A model generated the notes under the pieces. The model saw only the letters and a list, made by a program, of their open reading frames with translations. It did no database searches and had not been told where the DNA came from. The position numbers were made by a program, and so were the translations under genes. A stretch of 64,000 nucleotides of DNA from Oceanospirillales bacterium (GTDB taxonomy: Bacteria > Pseudomonadota > Gammaproteobacteria > Pseudomonadales > Balneatricaceae), in contig JAAEYW010000015.1 of NCBI GenBank assembly GCA_018223185.1, positions 29,119-93,118 of the forward strand, written 5' to 3'. Below are positions 35,865 to 44,763 of the stretch, piece by piece (positions within the stretch are counted from its first letter, which is position 1; each line of letters begins with the position of its first letter).

Positions 35865-35937
35865 CTTTTCAGGGCTCTTTTTCAGGATTCTCTTTCAGTA
35901 CATTCTTTCCAGAACACTCTTTTCAGGACCTATCCTT
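35865..35937 (+). promoter_or_regulatory. Pyrimidine-rich leader repeats before the ABC-F gene
   Basis: TTTTCAGGGCTC, TTTTTCAGGATTC, CTCTTTCAGTACATTC, TCTTTCCAGAACACTC and CTTTTCAGGACC follow one another at about 14-16 bp spacing up to the TTG start. The frame is open through the repeats to a GTG at 35845. It may be a leader peptide or regulatory RNA; no clear terminator/anti-terminator pair was seen. Confidence 0.4.
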
Positions 35938-37542
35938 TTGATCTCCTCTGCAAACATCACCATGCAGTTTGGCGCTGAGCCGCTGTTTGAAAATATCTCT
36001 GCGAAATTTGGCAACGGTAATCGTTACGGTCTGATTGGCGCGAATGGCTGTGGTAAATCCACCTTTATGAAAATCCTCAGCGGCGAACTGACGCCGACCG
36101 CCGGTAACGTCTCTATGACGCCGGGTGAAAAGCTGGGTATCCTCAGCCAGAACCAGTTTGCCTTCGAAGAGTACAGCGTTATTGACGCTGTGATTATGGG
36201 TGATGCTGAACTGTGGAAGGTTAAGCAGGAACGCGAACGGATCTACTCCCTGCCGGAGATGTCCGAAGAGGACGGTATGAAGGTCGCCCATCTGGAGGTC
36301 GAGTTTGCCGAGATGGACGGCTACAGTGCTGAGAGCCGTGCCGGGGATATCCTGCTGGAAGCGGGTATTGCAGAGGAGTATCACTTTGGCCTGATGAGTC
36401 AGGTGGCACCCGGCTGGAAACTGAGGGTATTGCTGGCCCAGGCGCTGTTCGCCAATCCTGATGTTCTGCTGCTGGACGAGCCTACCAACAACCTGGATAT
36501 TCACACCATCAGCTGGCTTGAAAATGTTCTGAATCAGCGCAAGAGCACCATGATTATCATCTCTCACGACCGTCATTTCCTCAATGCGGTGTGCACCCAT
36601 ATGGCAGATATTGATTACGGTGAGCTGCGTATCTATCCGGGGAATTATGATTATTATCTGGAAGCCTCGGCGCTGATCCGTGAACAGCTACTGACTTCAA
36701 ACGCCAAGAAGAGTGCTGAGATGGAGGATTTACAGGCGTTTGTAAACCGTTTCTCAGCCAACGCCTCGAAAGCTAAGCAGGCCAGCTCCCGGGCTAAGAA
36801 ACTGGAAAAAATAGAGCTGGATGAGGTAAAAACCTCCAGCCGTCAGTTCCCGTCAATCACCTATAAGCAGGATAAAAGGCTGCACCGTCAGGCGCTTATT
36901 CTGGAAGAGATGGGGCATGGGTTTGATGACGGAATGCTGTTTTCCGGCGGCAACCTGATCCTGGAAGCGGGGGCTAAACTGGCGGTTATCGGTGAAAACG
37001 GTGCCGGCAAGACAACCTTTCTGCGCTGCCTGATGGATGAGCTGCAGGCGAAAGAGGGCACTGTTAAATGGTCTGAAAATGCCTCAATTGGCTACTGTCC
37101 ACAGGACAGCTCCGCTGACTTTAACTGTGATCTGACCCTGTTTGAGTGGATGTCACAGTGGCGTACCCCGAAACATGATGATCTCAAGGTTCGCGCCATG
37201 CTGGGTCGTCTGTTGTTTACCGCCGATGACTTCAATAAGAAAGCCCGTGTCTGCTCCGGTGGTGAAAAGAACCGTCTGCTGTTCGGTAAGCTGATGATGA
37301 TGGATATCAACGTGCTGATTATGGATGAGCCCACCAACCATATGGATATGGAGGCGATTGAAGCATTGAATATGGCGCTTGAAGGGTTTGACGGTACGCT
37401 GATCTTCGTCAGCCATGACCGTGCCTTTATCTCCTCCCTGGCGAACAATATCATCGAGATTAAAGACCAGAAAGTGGTTCACTTTCCGGGTACCTTCGAT
37501 GAGTATCTGGATAACCAGACCAAGGCCGCCCGGGTCGCCTGA
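35938..37542 (+). CDS. ybiT: ABC-F ribosome-associated ATPase (YbiT type)
   Basis: With TTG 35938 as start the protein has 534 residues and begins [20 protein letters not shown], which lines up with E. coli YbiT (about 530 residues). The frame continues upstream to 35845 but the extra residues are low-complexity. Two ABC domains: GANGCGKST (34-42) and [15 protein letters not shown]; then GENGAGKTT and [14 protein letters not shown]. The linker region [23 protein letters not shown] matches ABC-F proteins. It should act on the ribosomal E site. It is followed by a strong terminator. Confidence 0.93.
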   Translation: MISSANITMQFGAEPLFENISAKFGNGNRYGLIGANGCGKSTFMKILSGELTPTAGNVSMTPGEKLGILSQNQFAFEEYSVIDAVIMGDAELWKVKQERERIYSLPEMSEEDGMKVAHLEVEFAEMDGYSAESRAGDILLEAGIAEEYHFGLMSQVAPGWKLRVLLAQALFANPDVLLLDEPTNNLDIHTISWLENVLNQRKSTMIIISHDRHFLNAVCTHMADIDYGELRIYPGNYDYYLEASALIREQLLTSNAKKSAEMEDLQAFVNRFSANASKAKQASSRAKKLEKIELDEVKTSSRQFPSITYKQDKRLHRQALILEEMGHGFDDGMLFSGGNLILEAGAKLAVIGENGAGKTTFLRCLMDELQAKEGTVKWSENASIGYCPQDSSADFNCDLTLFEWMSQWRTPKHDDLKVRAMLGRLLFTADDFNKKARVCSGGEKNRLLFGKLMMMDINVLIMDEPTNHMDMEAIEALNMALEGFDGTLIFVSHDRAFISSLANNIIEIKDQKVVHFPGTFDEYLDNQTKAARVA

Positions 37543-37574
37543 AGATCATCGTGATCAGGCTAATTTGCCTGAAC

Positions 37575-37617
37575 TAAAAAAGCCCCTTCACTGGTTAACC
37601 GGTGAAGGGGCTTTTTT
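37575..37617 (+). terminator. Strong terminator after ybiT
   Basis: A stem of about 14 bp, AAAAGCCCCTTCAC / GTGAAGGGGCTTTT, around a TGGTTAACCG loop, with A run before and T run after. It could work in both directions and may also end the ATP-grasp operon. Confidence 0.95.
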
Positions 37618-37654
37618 GTTACCGTTGACGGGTTATACCAGACCCGCCACGTCT

Positions 37655-37712
37655 TCGTAGGAGCCCCTTCCAGGGGCGATAATACTATCGCGGCGGGACG
37701 CCGCTCCTACAG
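37655..37712. repeat. Inverted GTAGGAGC hairpin pair
   Basis: GTAGGAGCCCCTTCCAGGGGC and the inverted GCGGCGGGACGCCGCTCC-TAC form two hairpins head to head, bounded by GTAGGAGC and GCTCCTAC. The unit resembles the intergenic GTAGGAGC-type palindromes of Pseudomonas. Related units occur at 10408 and 53030-53640. Confidence 0.8.
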
Positions 37713-37729
37713 CATAGAGGCTGCTGCGA

Positions 37730-39199
37730 TCAGAGCATCTTGCGCACGTTATCGGTTGGGATATAAGGGACTTCCAGTTCTTCCAGTTCTTTGTATTCAA
37801 ACTGGGCGTTGATCGCGTTTACCCACTCTTTAGCGCGGGGCAGCAATTGACGGTCATCGGATTGCATCCGCCCACGGGCTACCAGAATCCCCATATCGGC
37901 GCCCAGATAACTGTAATCGCCTTCACCGTATACGCGCAGATAGAAGGCGTCATTGTTGTCACTGACGTTGCCCCAGTCGATACTGCGGCGCATGAATTTG
38001 ATGCTGCCATCGTCCTGCATCCGCCAGATACCGGACTGCGGCGCTTTGGTGATCAGGCGAACCCTGTCTTCGGTATGCTTGAGCACCAGCTGAGTCCAGG
38101 TATCAAAATCAGCCCAGCGCTTCTGTATCTCATCAACGTCGATTTCGAAGTCAACATCCATGAACTCCAGCAGGTGAATCAGCATCAGCGGGATACCGCC
38201 GTATTTTGAGGTCACCAGATTGGTTAACGGGCTGGCACCGCTGATACGTGGGTTGATCTCTCCCAGATAGACTTCGCCATCATCGGTATCCACCAGATAA
38301 TCAAAGCAGAAGGTGCCGCGGTAGCCGTTCTCGTAGAGCTTATCGCCCATCGCTTTTACCATGGCGATGATCTTATCCCGTTGTTCGCCCTGCAGCAGTT
38401 CCGGGAAGATATCGTTGCCACACCAGCCACCTTTATAGGGGGTCAGTTCAGCATAGCCGGTGATATCGGTTTGCAGCGGGCCAACCATGGTGCCGCATCG
38501 GGTGGCAACCGCTTCAACGGTGCCGGGGATGTGATTGATATACTTCATCACTTTAAGCTTTTCACCAATGATGTTTTTGGATCGCTTATCCCAGTCTTCC
38601 TGGTTGTTGATGAAGAAAGTCGTTTTGCCTGAGTCACCATAAGGGGTCTGTACGACCAGATTGTTACCCAGATTTTTCTCAGCCGCTAAGGCCAGTAGTT
38701 CCTCATAGCTGGAGGCTTCCACATCCACCAGGTTAGGTGCACTGGGAACGCCGGCTTCATTGGCCAGCTGAGTGGTGACAATTTTGGAATCGATGCGTGA
38801 ACGCAGTTCAGCCGGTGGCAGGGCAAGCTCCATGCCCAGGCTTGCAGCGATCTTTTCCGCTTCTTCATCGAACATCACTGTGAGGATCTTGCCTTTACTG
38901 CCATTCGCCTCAAAAAGCTCCACCGACTGTTTATGGCTCAACAGATAGTTGACCATATCTTCCATCGACCGGAACTCCCGTTCGGTGTTCTTTTCAACAT
39001 TGGTCACCCGGAAATGCCCGCCATCGAAGGAGTCAAAGTGGGATATATATTGGAACCCCTGAATCCATTGTCCCAGACCGAGAATATTGTAGGCGGTGGG
39101 CGATACAAAATAGATCGGCGTGGTTGTGTTACGGAAGAAACGATAGATATCGGAGAGGCTGCGAAGCTTATCGGGGGTTTTCGTGTCTGGCGTACTCAT
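37730..39199 (-). CDS. ATP-grasp ligase of unknown substrate
   Basis: I choose ATG 39199, preceded by AGAGGACG (489 residues). The frame stays open to 39355, but the extra 52 residues are low-complexity and lack a ribosome binding site. ATP-grasp signatures are visible: the lysine-containing SRIDSKIVTTQLANEAG, LVVQTPYGDSGKTTFFI (glycine-rich ATP loop), and the metal ligand strand YLGEINPRISGASPLT. Such enzymes join a carboxylate to an amine or thiol through an acyl-phosphate. It ends the operon amidase, C45 acyltransferase, ATP-grasp, whose shared theme is making or breaking amide bonds. Confidence 0.85.
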   Translation of the reverse strand: MSTPDTKTPDKLRSLSDIYRFFRNTTTPIYFVSPTAYNILGLGQWIQGFQYISHFDSFDGGHFRVTNVEKNTEREFRSMEDMVNYLLSHKQSVELFEANGSKGKILTVMFDEEAEKIAASLGMELALPPAELRSRIDSKIVTTQLANEAGVPSAPNLVDVEASSYEELLALAAEKNLGNNLVVQTPYGDSGKTTFFINNQEDWDKRSKNIIGEKLKVMKYINHIPGTVEAVATRCGTMVGPLQTDITGYAELTPYKGGWCGNDIFPELLQGEQRDKIIAMVKAMGDKLYENGYRGTFCFDYLVDTDDGEVYLGEINPRISGASPLTNLVTSKYGGIPLMLIHLLEFMDVDFEIDVDEIQKRWADFDTWTQLVLKHTEDRVRLITKAPQSGIWRMQDDGSIKFMRRSIDWGNVSDNNDAFYLRVYGEGDYSYLGADMGILVARGRMQSDDRQLLPRAKEWVNAINAQFEYKELEELEVPYIPTDNVRKML

Positions 39200-39375
39200 A
39201 GTAACGTCCTCTGTATTATTATCTTTGTTTAACGTAGGGGCTGATGTGGGTGATCCGCTCTTATCGGACGATAAAGGCGCAAAGATCGCTTTATAGATCC
39301 GGCATAGTAGTGAGGTGAGTTTATTCGTTTGTGTATTCATCGGTTGGACAGGCACCTCGTTCTATGGCGGGTTGG

Positions 39376-40347
39376 TTATAGATAATGGATATCCAGAATC
39401 TGTTCGGGGAATTGATCGAAACTGAGATCCAGACTGTGATGCGGCCAGATATAAGTGACCACCCCCTCTGCGGGCAGATAGACCGCGGTATACAGCGTTC
39501 CCGATGTGTAGATATCATGGGGACGGTAGAGCGGCGGTTTCAGAAAATTGGCTACCGTCTCTGTTAAGGTCGTCTCTCTTGGCGAGGCGAGTACGTTTAA
39601 TGCATCCAGCCGTGTCAGTGAATCATCCAGAAATAGCGGCTTGCCGGGCTCCTGCGGCCCCTGATGATTCGTCGAGGTGGTTGCCTGGGTCACACAGATA
39701 TCCCGGTCTGGCGCAATAAACAGCGTCGCGTGATGGCCCGCTTTATCCAGCAGCGCGATGTTGTAATCCAGATGCACCGGTACCCGTTTAAAGACTTCGA
39801 TCGCCTCGTCGACAGTGGCGCAGGTTTCCAGCACATAACGAATCACAATCGTGATGCCAAACCCTTTACCCTCAACCAGCCGGCCGCCATAGTTTATGGA
39901 AACACTCAGACCGTCATCATTTACCCCGTCCAGCACACCCCAGAGGCAGTCAGCAGTGGCAATAACTTTTTTATCCAGCCACTGGCTTTGTAATATGGTG
40001 CCTTCACAAAGAAATGCAGGAAAATCATAGTTACGGATCAGGGCGGTTCGTTCTTTTTTATAGATCAGCTGTGAACAGGCTGAGTAGAAGGTGGGCGGGC
40101 AGTAGAGACTCAGGAAGCGGGCCTGCAGATCATCGCAACCGAGCAGGCCTGTGAGTTCTTTATACAGTGGCAATAGCTCGGGCATATACTCTTTAAGTGC
40201 GTTTAAACACTCCAGATAGCTGGGCCGTGCCGCTTCGCCTTCATCAAGATACCAGGCCCGGTAGGCGGGCCAGGTGCGGTTAAACAGCTGACGGAATTTA
40301 TCGCCGGGTGAGAGTTCGCTGATGATATCGAACTGCAGACTTCTCAC
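39376..40347 (-). CDS. C45-family autoproteolytic acyltransferase/hydrolase
   Basis: The 323-residue protein starts at GTG 40347, overlapping the amidase stop codon by 4 bp. It belongs to the NTN-hydrolase superfamily, C45 (acyl-CoA:6-aminopenicillanate acyltransferase-like). The likely nucleophile is Cys91 in FYSACSQL, and ALIRNYDFP (about 102-110) supplies the usual Arg/Asn/Asp cluster; cleavage before Cys91 would activate it. DCLWGVLDGVNDDGLSVSIN matches the family core. The substrate is unknown. Confidence 0.88.
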   Translation of the reverse strand: MRSLQFDIISELSPGDKFRQLFNRTWPAYRAWYLDEGEAARPSYLECLNALKEYMPELLPLYKELTGLLGCDDLQARFLSLYCPPTFYSACSQLIYKKERTALIRNYDFPAFLCEGTILQSQWLDKKVIATADCLWGVLDGVNDDGLSVSINYGGRLVEGKGFGITIVIRYVLETCATVDEAIEVFKRVPVHLDYNIALLDKAGHHATLFIAPDRDICVTQATTSTNHQGPQEPGKPLFLDDSLTRLDALNVLASPRETTLTETVANFLKPPLYRPHDIYTSGTLYTAVYLPAEGVVTYIWPHHSLDLSFDQFPEQILDIHYL

Positions 40348-41864
40348 TTCGTCACCGTCCCGCGTAGCTGTAACAGACGATCGCGGGCGCGTTTCATCTG
40401 GTGAATGATGCCTTTGCCTTCATCCTCATTAAACTCATTTTCATCCGTTTCGGCTTTTGGTTCCGATGCTGAATCTTTCGGGGAGTGATCCCAGCCGATA
40501 ATCTGTTCCAGTTGTTCGGCGATATCAAGAACCGTGGCATCGGTTCCCCGTGGTCCCTGCACCTGAATTGACAGTGGCAGGCCCTCATTCCCCAGTCCCA
40601 TGGGCAGGGCACAGGCGGGCATCCCGATCAGATTAGCATCGTACATAAAGGTGGCCCAGTCCAGCCACGGGTAGGTAATGCGGGTGGAGCCTACATATTT
40701 CGGGTGGCGCAGGGTGTGCCTGAATGCCTCAACCCCGAGTGTGGGGGTAATGAAAGTTGAGCACTCATTACGATCAAACATCGCTTTATACGCGGCATGA
40801 ATGGCTTCGCGGTGATCCTCTGCTGCATTGAACTCCTCTTCTGTGATACTGGCGCCAAAGGTCATTGAGTCCAGAGTACCCTGTTCAAGCCGGGCCAGTG
40901 GTTCCGCTTTATCTTTCTGGAAGCTCCAGGTGTCGTACATCGCTGAAGTGGCCCAGGCGATAACAGAAGAGGGCAGATGCGGATGGTCATAAATGATGTC
41001 TGCACCGGCCTCTTTCAATTGGTGAACGATGTAACGGAAGGTCATCCGGACATCATCGTCGATGGGAGCGATACCCAGATCTTCAGAAACAATCACTTTC
41101 TGTCCGGCTAATGACAGCGGATGCAGCGCAGAGGTATGCAGTGAATCCACATAGGCATGCTCATCATTATTGGCGGCGATAACCGAATACATCAGGCGGG
41201 CATCGGCCACGGTACGGGCCATCGGTCCATAGGAGACAATAGTGCTCCAGGAAGGATTGCAGGGCTCTCTCGGCACTGCTTTATAAGAGGGTTTAAAACC
41301 CACAATGCCACAGAAGGCCGCGGGAATCCGGATCGATCCGCCGCCATCGCCACCTAATGAAAGCGTACCCGCACCGGCTGCAATCGCCGCGCCTGCACCG
41401 CCGGATGAGCCGCCACAGGTGCGCTCAGTGTTCCAGGGATTGGTGGTGGTGCCATAGCGTTCAGATGAGGTGGTGCCGGTCAGACAGAACTCAGGGCAGG
41501 TGGTCTTGGCAAAGATAACGGCCCCCGCATCTTCGAGGCGCTGAACCGCAGCGCTGGTTTCCTGTGGAATGAAATCGTTCTCAGACATCGAACCGTTGGT
41601 CAGGGGTACACCGGCAAGCCACTGGGATTCTTTAATGGTAATGGGTAAGCCGCACAGAGGCCCCCCCAGTCCCTGAGCCAGAAGCTCATCTGCTCTGGCT
41701 GCTGCTTCGCGGGCACGATCATAGAGTTTTACGGAAAAAGGATTGTAGGTTTCAGCGACATATTCAGCATGCTGGATTGTTTGCTCAAGCAGTTCTGTTG
41801 CCGTGATGCGCAGATCGCGAAGATCTTTAAGTAGTTCAAGCGCCGTTTTATTACCTGAATCCAT
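40344..41864 (-). CDS. Amidase-signature enzyme
   Basis: The 506-residue protein has the amidase-signature catalytic triad region: PITIKES (Lys), then TCGGSSGGAGAAIAAGAGTLSLGGDGGGSIRIPA with the cis-Ser and nucleophile Ser. The start follows AGGAAT. It hydrolyses a C-N amide bond. A charged C-terminal tail (KAETDENEFNEDEGKG...) is unusual. It is first in a three-gene operon with the C45 enzyme and the ATP-grasp ligase. Confidence 0.93.
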   Translation of the reverse strand: MDSGNKTALELLKDLRDLRITATELLEQTIQHAEYVAETYNPFSVKLYDRAREAAARADELLAQGLGGPLCGLPITIKESQWLAGVPLTNGSMSENDFIPQETSAAVQRLEDAGAVIFAKTTCPEFCLTGTTSSERYGTTTNPWNTERTCGGSSGGAGAAIAAGAGTLSLGGDGGGSIRIPAAFCGIVGFKPSYKAVPREPCNPSWSTIVSYGPMARTVADARLMYSVIAANNDEHAYVDSLHTSALHPLSLAGQKVIVSEDLGIAPIDDDVRMTFRYIVHQLKEAGADIIYDHPHLPSSVIAWATSAMYDTWSFQKDKAEPLARLEQGTLDSMTFGASITEEEFNAAEDHREAIHAAYKAMFDRNECSTFITPTLGVEAFRHTLRHPKYVGSTRITYPWLDWATFMYDANLIGMPACALPMGLGNEGLPLSIQVQGPRGTDATVLDIAEQLEQIIGWDHSPKDSASEPKAETDENEFNEDEGKGIIHQMKRARDRLLQLRGTVTK

Positions 41865-41979
41865 CTGAATTCCTTATTGCATAGGGTGTTAAAGGTTCCC
41901 GGGTGCGACTGAAAACAGGGTGTTTCAGGTTAACGGGGCCGCGGTATAATCGTTGTGGAACCTCTCATCATGACTCATA

Positions 41980-42480
41980 ATGTATGACTGTATTTTTAAA
42001 AAAGCAACACTATGGTTCATGATGTTTGATAATGAGAGCTTAGAGATCTACCTTGAAATCGCCGGAACAGTAACCCAGGCGGAGCTTCCTGCGTGTCGTG
42101 AACAGGGACGTCTGGGGGACTATGCGGTCGCGTACCGCATCTTCAGAAACAAGCAGGGAGGTGGCTTTGGTGATCCGGATAAACACCCTTATGCCTGGGC
42201 CGCTATCGTCTATGTGGATGGTCTGCCGCTAAGGGTCAACAGTGCCCGAGGCGATTGCCGGGAGTGGTCAACGCTGGACCGGATCGGTCAGTGGATGGTT
42301 GATAACGGTTTCCGTTATTGGTGGACCCGTAATGATCTTGAGTATGTCGAATCACCGCTGCCAGCGGATACCTTTGACGCCGCTGCCGGAGCGGCGGTTG
42401 GTGCCGTTGTTGAAGAGGCTGAGAGCGTTGTGGAAGCCGGACCGGGCATCGCTGTTGAACCTGATCCCTATGGGGTTTAG
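41980..42480 (+). CDS. Hypothetical protein
   Basis: The frame is 166 residues from ATG 41980; ATGs at 42019 and 42022 (MMFDNESLEIY...) are as likely, and none has a good ribosome binding site. The core (YAVAYRIFRNKQGGGFGDPD, YVDGLPLRVNSARGDCREWS) is probably a compact alpha/beta domain; the C-terminus is alanine- and valine-rich with many acidic residues. I recognise no family. It is transcribed divergently from the amidase operon and followed by its own terminator. Confidence 0.7.
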   Translation: MYDCIFKKATLWFMMFDNESLEIYLEIAGTVTQAELPACREQGRLGDYAVAYRIFRNKQGGGFGDPDKHPYAWAAIVYVDGLPLRVNSARGDCREWSTLDRIGQWMVDNGFRYWWTRNDLEYVESPLPADTFDAAAGAAVGAVVEEAESVVEAGPGIAVEPDPYGV

Positions 42481-42489
42481 CCTGATCGG

Positions 42490-42524
42490 CACCTGATGAA
42501 GTGTTGCGCTTCATCAGGTGTTTA
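42490..42524 (+). terminator. Terminator after the hypothetical gene
   Basis: Perfect 12 bp stem CACCTGATGAAG / CTTCATCAGGTG, followed by TTTATAAAA. It could also serve the converging PACE gene. Confidence 0.8.
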
Positions 42525-42557
42525 TAAAATACTAACTCTCTGTTTGATAAGACTATT

Positions 42558-43058
42558 TTAGTTTTCTGCCGACAGTGCTTCAGCAGGCAGCTGAGCGGAT
42601 GTCTGAACTGCTGTTTGAGCTGGGTTTTGATGGACGGGAAACAACCGGTCATATCCCCAGTTAAATATCAGGGTGTAGAGCATTACCGCGAATATCATCA
42701 CCAGATCGACGATCAGTGCCTGCATAAAGGTGACCTCCAGCCACCAGACAATCAGGGGCAGAGAGGTGGCGGTCAGGGTAACTTCCAGTCCCATCGCGTG
42801 AATAATACGGCCCGCCAGTGTTCGCTCGGTCGGAACCTTTCCACGACTCACGTCAAAGCGGTCAAAAAAGTAGTTAAAGACCGGGTTGATCAGCATCGCT
42901 TTGATACTGAGAACCACCGACAGCATACCTACATCAACGATATCTTTATTGAGCATAAGTGACATCATGGGCGCCAGCAGGGTCAGTAACAACGCCTCAA
43001 ACATCAGGGCGTGGCGCAGACGGTCCAGAGGTGTACGGGTAATAATTGGCTGATTCAT
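42558..43058 (-). CDS. PACE-family multidrug efflux transporter
   Basis: The 166-residue protein contains two bacterial-transmembrane-pair repeats, four helices in all. Each pair begins with the family signature: DRLRHALMFEALLLTLLAP (about 12-30) and ERTLAGRIIHAMGLEVTLT (about 78-96), and FNYFFDRFD and FNWGYDRLF recur between and after them. The conserved Glu in FEALL is expected to couple to protons. These exporters confer biocide tolerance (AceI-like). It is divergent from a LysR gene that probably controls it. Confidence 0.92.
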   Translation of the reverse strand: MNQPIITRTPLDRLRHALMFEALLLTLLAPMMSLMLNKDIVDVGMLSVVLSIKAMLINPVFNYFFDRFDVSRGKVPTERTLAGRIIHAMGLEVTLTATSLPLIVWWLEVTFMQALIVDLVMIFAVMLYTLIFNWGYDRLFPVHQNPAQTAVQTSAQLPAEALSAEN

Positions 43059-43181
43059 GATGACTCCTTACTAAATCCCTGTCAGGTGACAGTGCTTAAA
43101 TTCTGGAGGCCATTCTAGGGTTTATTTAGATAGATAAAAGTTAGATACTATCTGAAAATCAGATAGGTTAAGGGTGCTCAG

Positions 43182-44069
43182 ATGGCGGGAATTGATCAGT
43201 TGGAAGCCTTTGTAATGGCGGCCGAAACCGGTTCGTTTTCCGCTGCCGCCCGGCGTCTGGGTAAAGCTCAGTCGGCGGTCAGTACCGCGATCAGTAATCT
43301 CGAGCTGGACAGCAATGTCGAGCTGTTTGATCGCAGCAGCCGTAACCCGGTTCTGACTGACAGTGGCCGGGCGCTGCTGGAGTATGCGCGTACAGTGCTG
43401 CACAGCCAGCATGAATTTCGGGTGCATGCCCAGGCGCTGGGGCACAGTGATGAGGTTGAGCTGTCTCTGGCTGTCGAGCAGAGTATCTCCAACCGGCCAC
43501 TGCTGGAAATACTGCACCGTTTTGAACAGCGTTTTCCTCATATCCAACTGGAACTCCTTGACCCGGGCGGCAGCGATGTGGCCGAACTGGTGCGTACCAA
43601 CCGCGCGGATATCGGTCTGATGCTGGAGCGGGAAAGCTATCCACAGGGGTTTGGCTTTCGCGGTATCGGTTATTCTGAGCTGGTGGTGGTATGTCGCCAT
43701 GATCATCCGATTGTCGATAAGCAGCCTGTCAGTCATGCCAATCTGCGAGCGTACCGACAGCTGGTATTGCGCAGTCTGGAGCTGAATGATCGCAGCCATG
43801 AACGGCTGATGCTCAGCCCCAGTGTCTGGTTTTCCGAAAGTCCCCACCTGATTATGGACCTGCTGTGCAGTGGTCTGGGGTGGGGGTTTCTGCACCGTAA
43901 TGTGGTGCAGGAAAAGCTGGATAACGGCGAGCTGATTATTCTGCAGCGGGACTATCAGAAGGTCGCCAGCCTGCAGGGGGTTGATGTGGTGTGGGCGGAA
44001 AATCGTTCGCTGGGCAGTGCCGGCAGCTGGCTGCTGGAGGAACTCTCTCAGCTGGATCTTACTTTGTAA
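43182..44069 (+). CDS. LysR-family transcriptional regulator
   Basis: The 295-residue protein has an N-terminal winged helix (FVMAAETGSFSAAARRLGKAQSAVSTAISNLE, residues 9-40) and a LysR substrate-binding domain. Its divergent position, 123 bp from the PACE exporter, indicates regulation of that gene. The stop codon is followed directly by hairpin repeats. Confidence 0.93.
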   Translation: MAGIDQLEAFVMAAETGSFSAAARRLGKAQSAVSTAISNLELDSNVELFDRSSRNPVLTDSGRALLEYARTVLHSQHEFRVHAQALGHSDEVELSLAVEQSISNRPLLEILHRFEQRFPHIQLELLDPGGSDVAELVRTNRADIGLMLERESYPQGFGFRGIGYSELVVVCRHDHPIVDKQPVSHANLRAYRQLVLRSLELNDRSHERLMLSPSVWFSESPHLIMDLLCSGLGWGFLHRNVVQEKLDNGELIILQRDYQKVASLQGVDVVWAENRSLGSAGSWLLEELSQLDLTL

Positions 44070-44074
44070 ATCTT

Positions 44075-44165
44075 AGAACGCGGCTTCGCCGCTTGCTAGA
44101 ACGGAGCCTTCGGCTCCTGCTCGTGGTTAGACGGAAACTTCGTTTCCTTGCTAGAAAAAGCGAAG
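44075..44165 (+). repeat. Hairpin repeats at the 3' end of the LysR gene
   Basis: Three successive hairpins with different stems but the same TTC-type loop: GCGGCTTCGCCGC (44080), GGAGCCTTCGGCTCC (44103) and GGAAACTTCGTTTCC (44133). Linkers are TTGCTAGAACG and GTTAGAC; the end is TTGCTAGAAAAAGCG. This is the clearest example in the window of covarying stems. Confidence 0.85.
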
Positions 44166-44227
44166 AAAAGGGCATAAAAAGCCTGTTGTTCGTTTTTTAA
44201 AATAGTCTGCTCTCGAGCCAAAGCGGA

Positions 44228-44308
44228 CATTAACGCTTGTGGCACAGGCGACCGCGCAGCGGTTGTCCCAGCCAGCTTTGCTGGCGGATGTGCCCACCCT
44301 TGTTATAC
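44228..44308 (-). other. attC recombination site of a reverse-strand cassette
   Basis: On the minus strand, R'' GTATAAC (44308-44302) complements the cassette's first bases GTTATAC (44675-44669). R' is GTTAATG (44234-44228). Outer arms TAACAAGGGTGGGCACA and TGTGCCACAAGCGTTA pair with few mismatches. Two small variable hairpins (CCAGC-AAA-GCTGG and ACCGC-TGC-GCGGT) form the tip. Confidence 0.8.
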
Positions 44309-44647
44309 ATCAAGCCACTGAAAAACATAGCTAGATACAATTAATGTCACCATACAAACTGCAGCAAATACCCAAGACTTAATGAATAGTTCGTAAGAAG
44401 TAGCCTGCTTGGTTGCAAGTTTATATTCAAGACTTCCTTTCTCAAGATGTAGGTCAATTTCCTGTTTGCTTAGAAGAATAATAAGTGGCAGTGACGCCCC
44501 AAACTTTTTTTGAAATTTCTTATTAGCGGCATTACTGACAATAGTTTGGCCCTTAAGAATGTGAAACATGCATATAACCATTGACAGAAAACCGCACGCC
44601 ATAGCCAAGAAAAGTATGTTGTGTAGAGCACTTCGCACAAATTCCAT
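44303..44647 (-). CDS. Cassette gene: two-helix membrane protein
   Basis: I choose ATG 44647, the first start codon inside the cassette, preceded by AAAGGAAA; the frame itself stays open to 44716 beyond the cassette border. The 114-residue product has membrane helices at about 8-30 (LFLAMACGFLSMVICMFHIL) and 90-110 (WVFAAVCMVTLIVSSYVF) around a charged loop. I recognise no family. The stop codon lies within attC, as is typical of integron cassettes. AT-rich composition differs from flanking genes. Confidence 0.65.
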   Translation of the reverse strand: MEFVRSALHNILFLAMACGFLSMVICMFHILKGQTIVSNAANKKFQKKFGASLPLIILLSKQEIDLHLEKGSLEYKLATKQATSYELFIKSWVFAAVCMVTLIVSSYVFQWLDV

Positions 44648-44763
44648 TTTTGCTGAGTTTCCTTTGGTGTATAACAACTTTATTATTGCGCCCATGCAAG
44701 GTTCTAAACCTTGCAAGCTCTGCTACCTTACAAGGTACGTTATAATCCAAGGACGGGTAAAAT

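Noticed and set aside
41980-42480. Fourth member of the amidase operon
   Set aside because: It is on the opposite strand, with its own terminator and no recognisable enzymatic motif; kept as a separate hypothetical gene.
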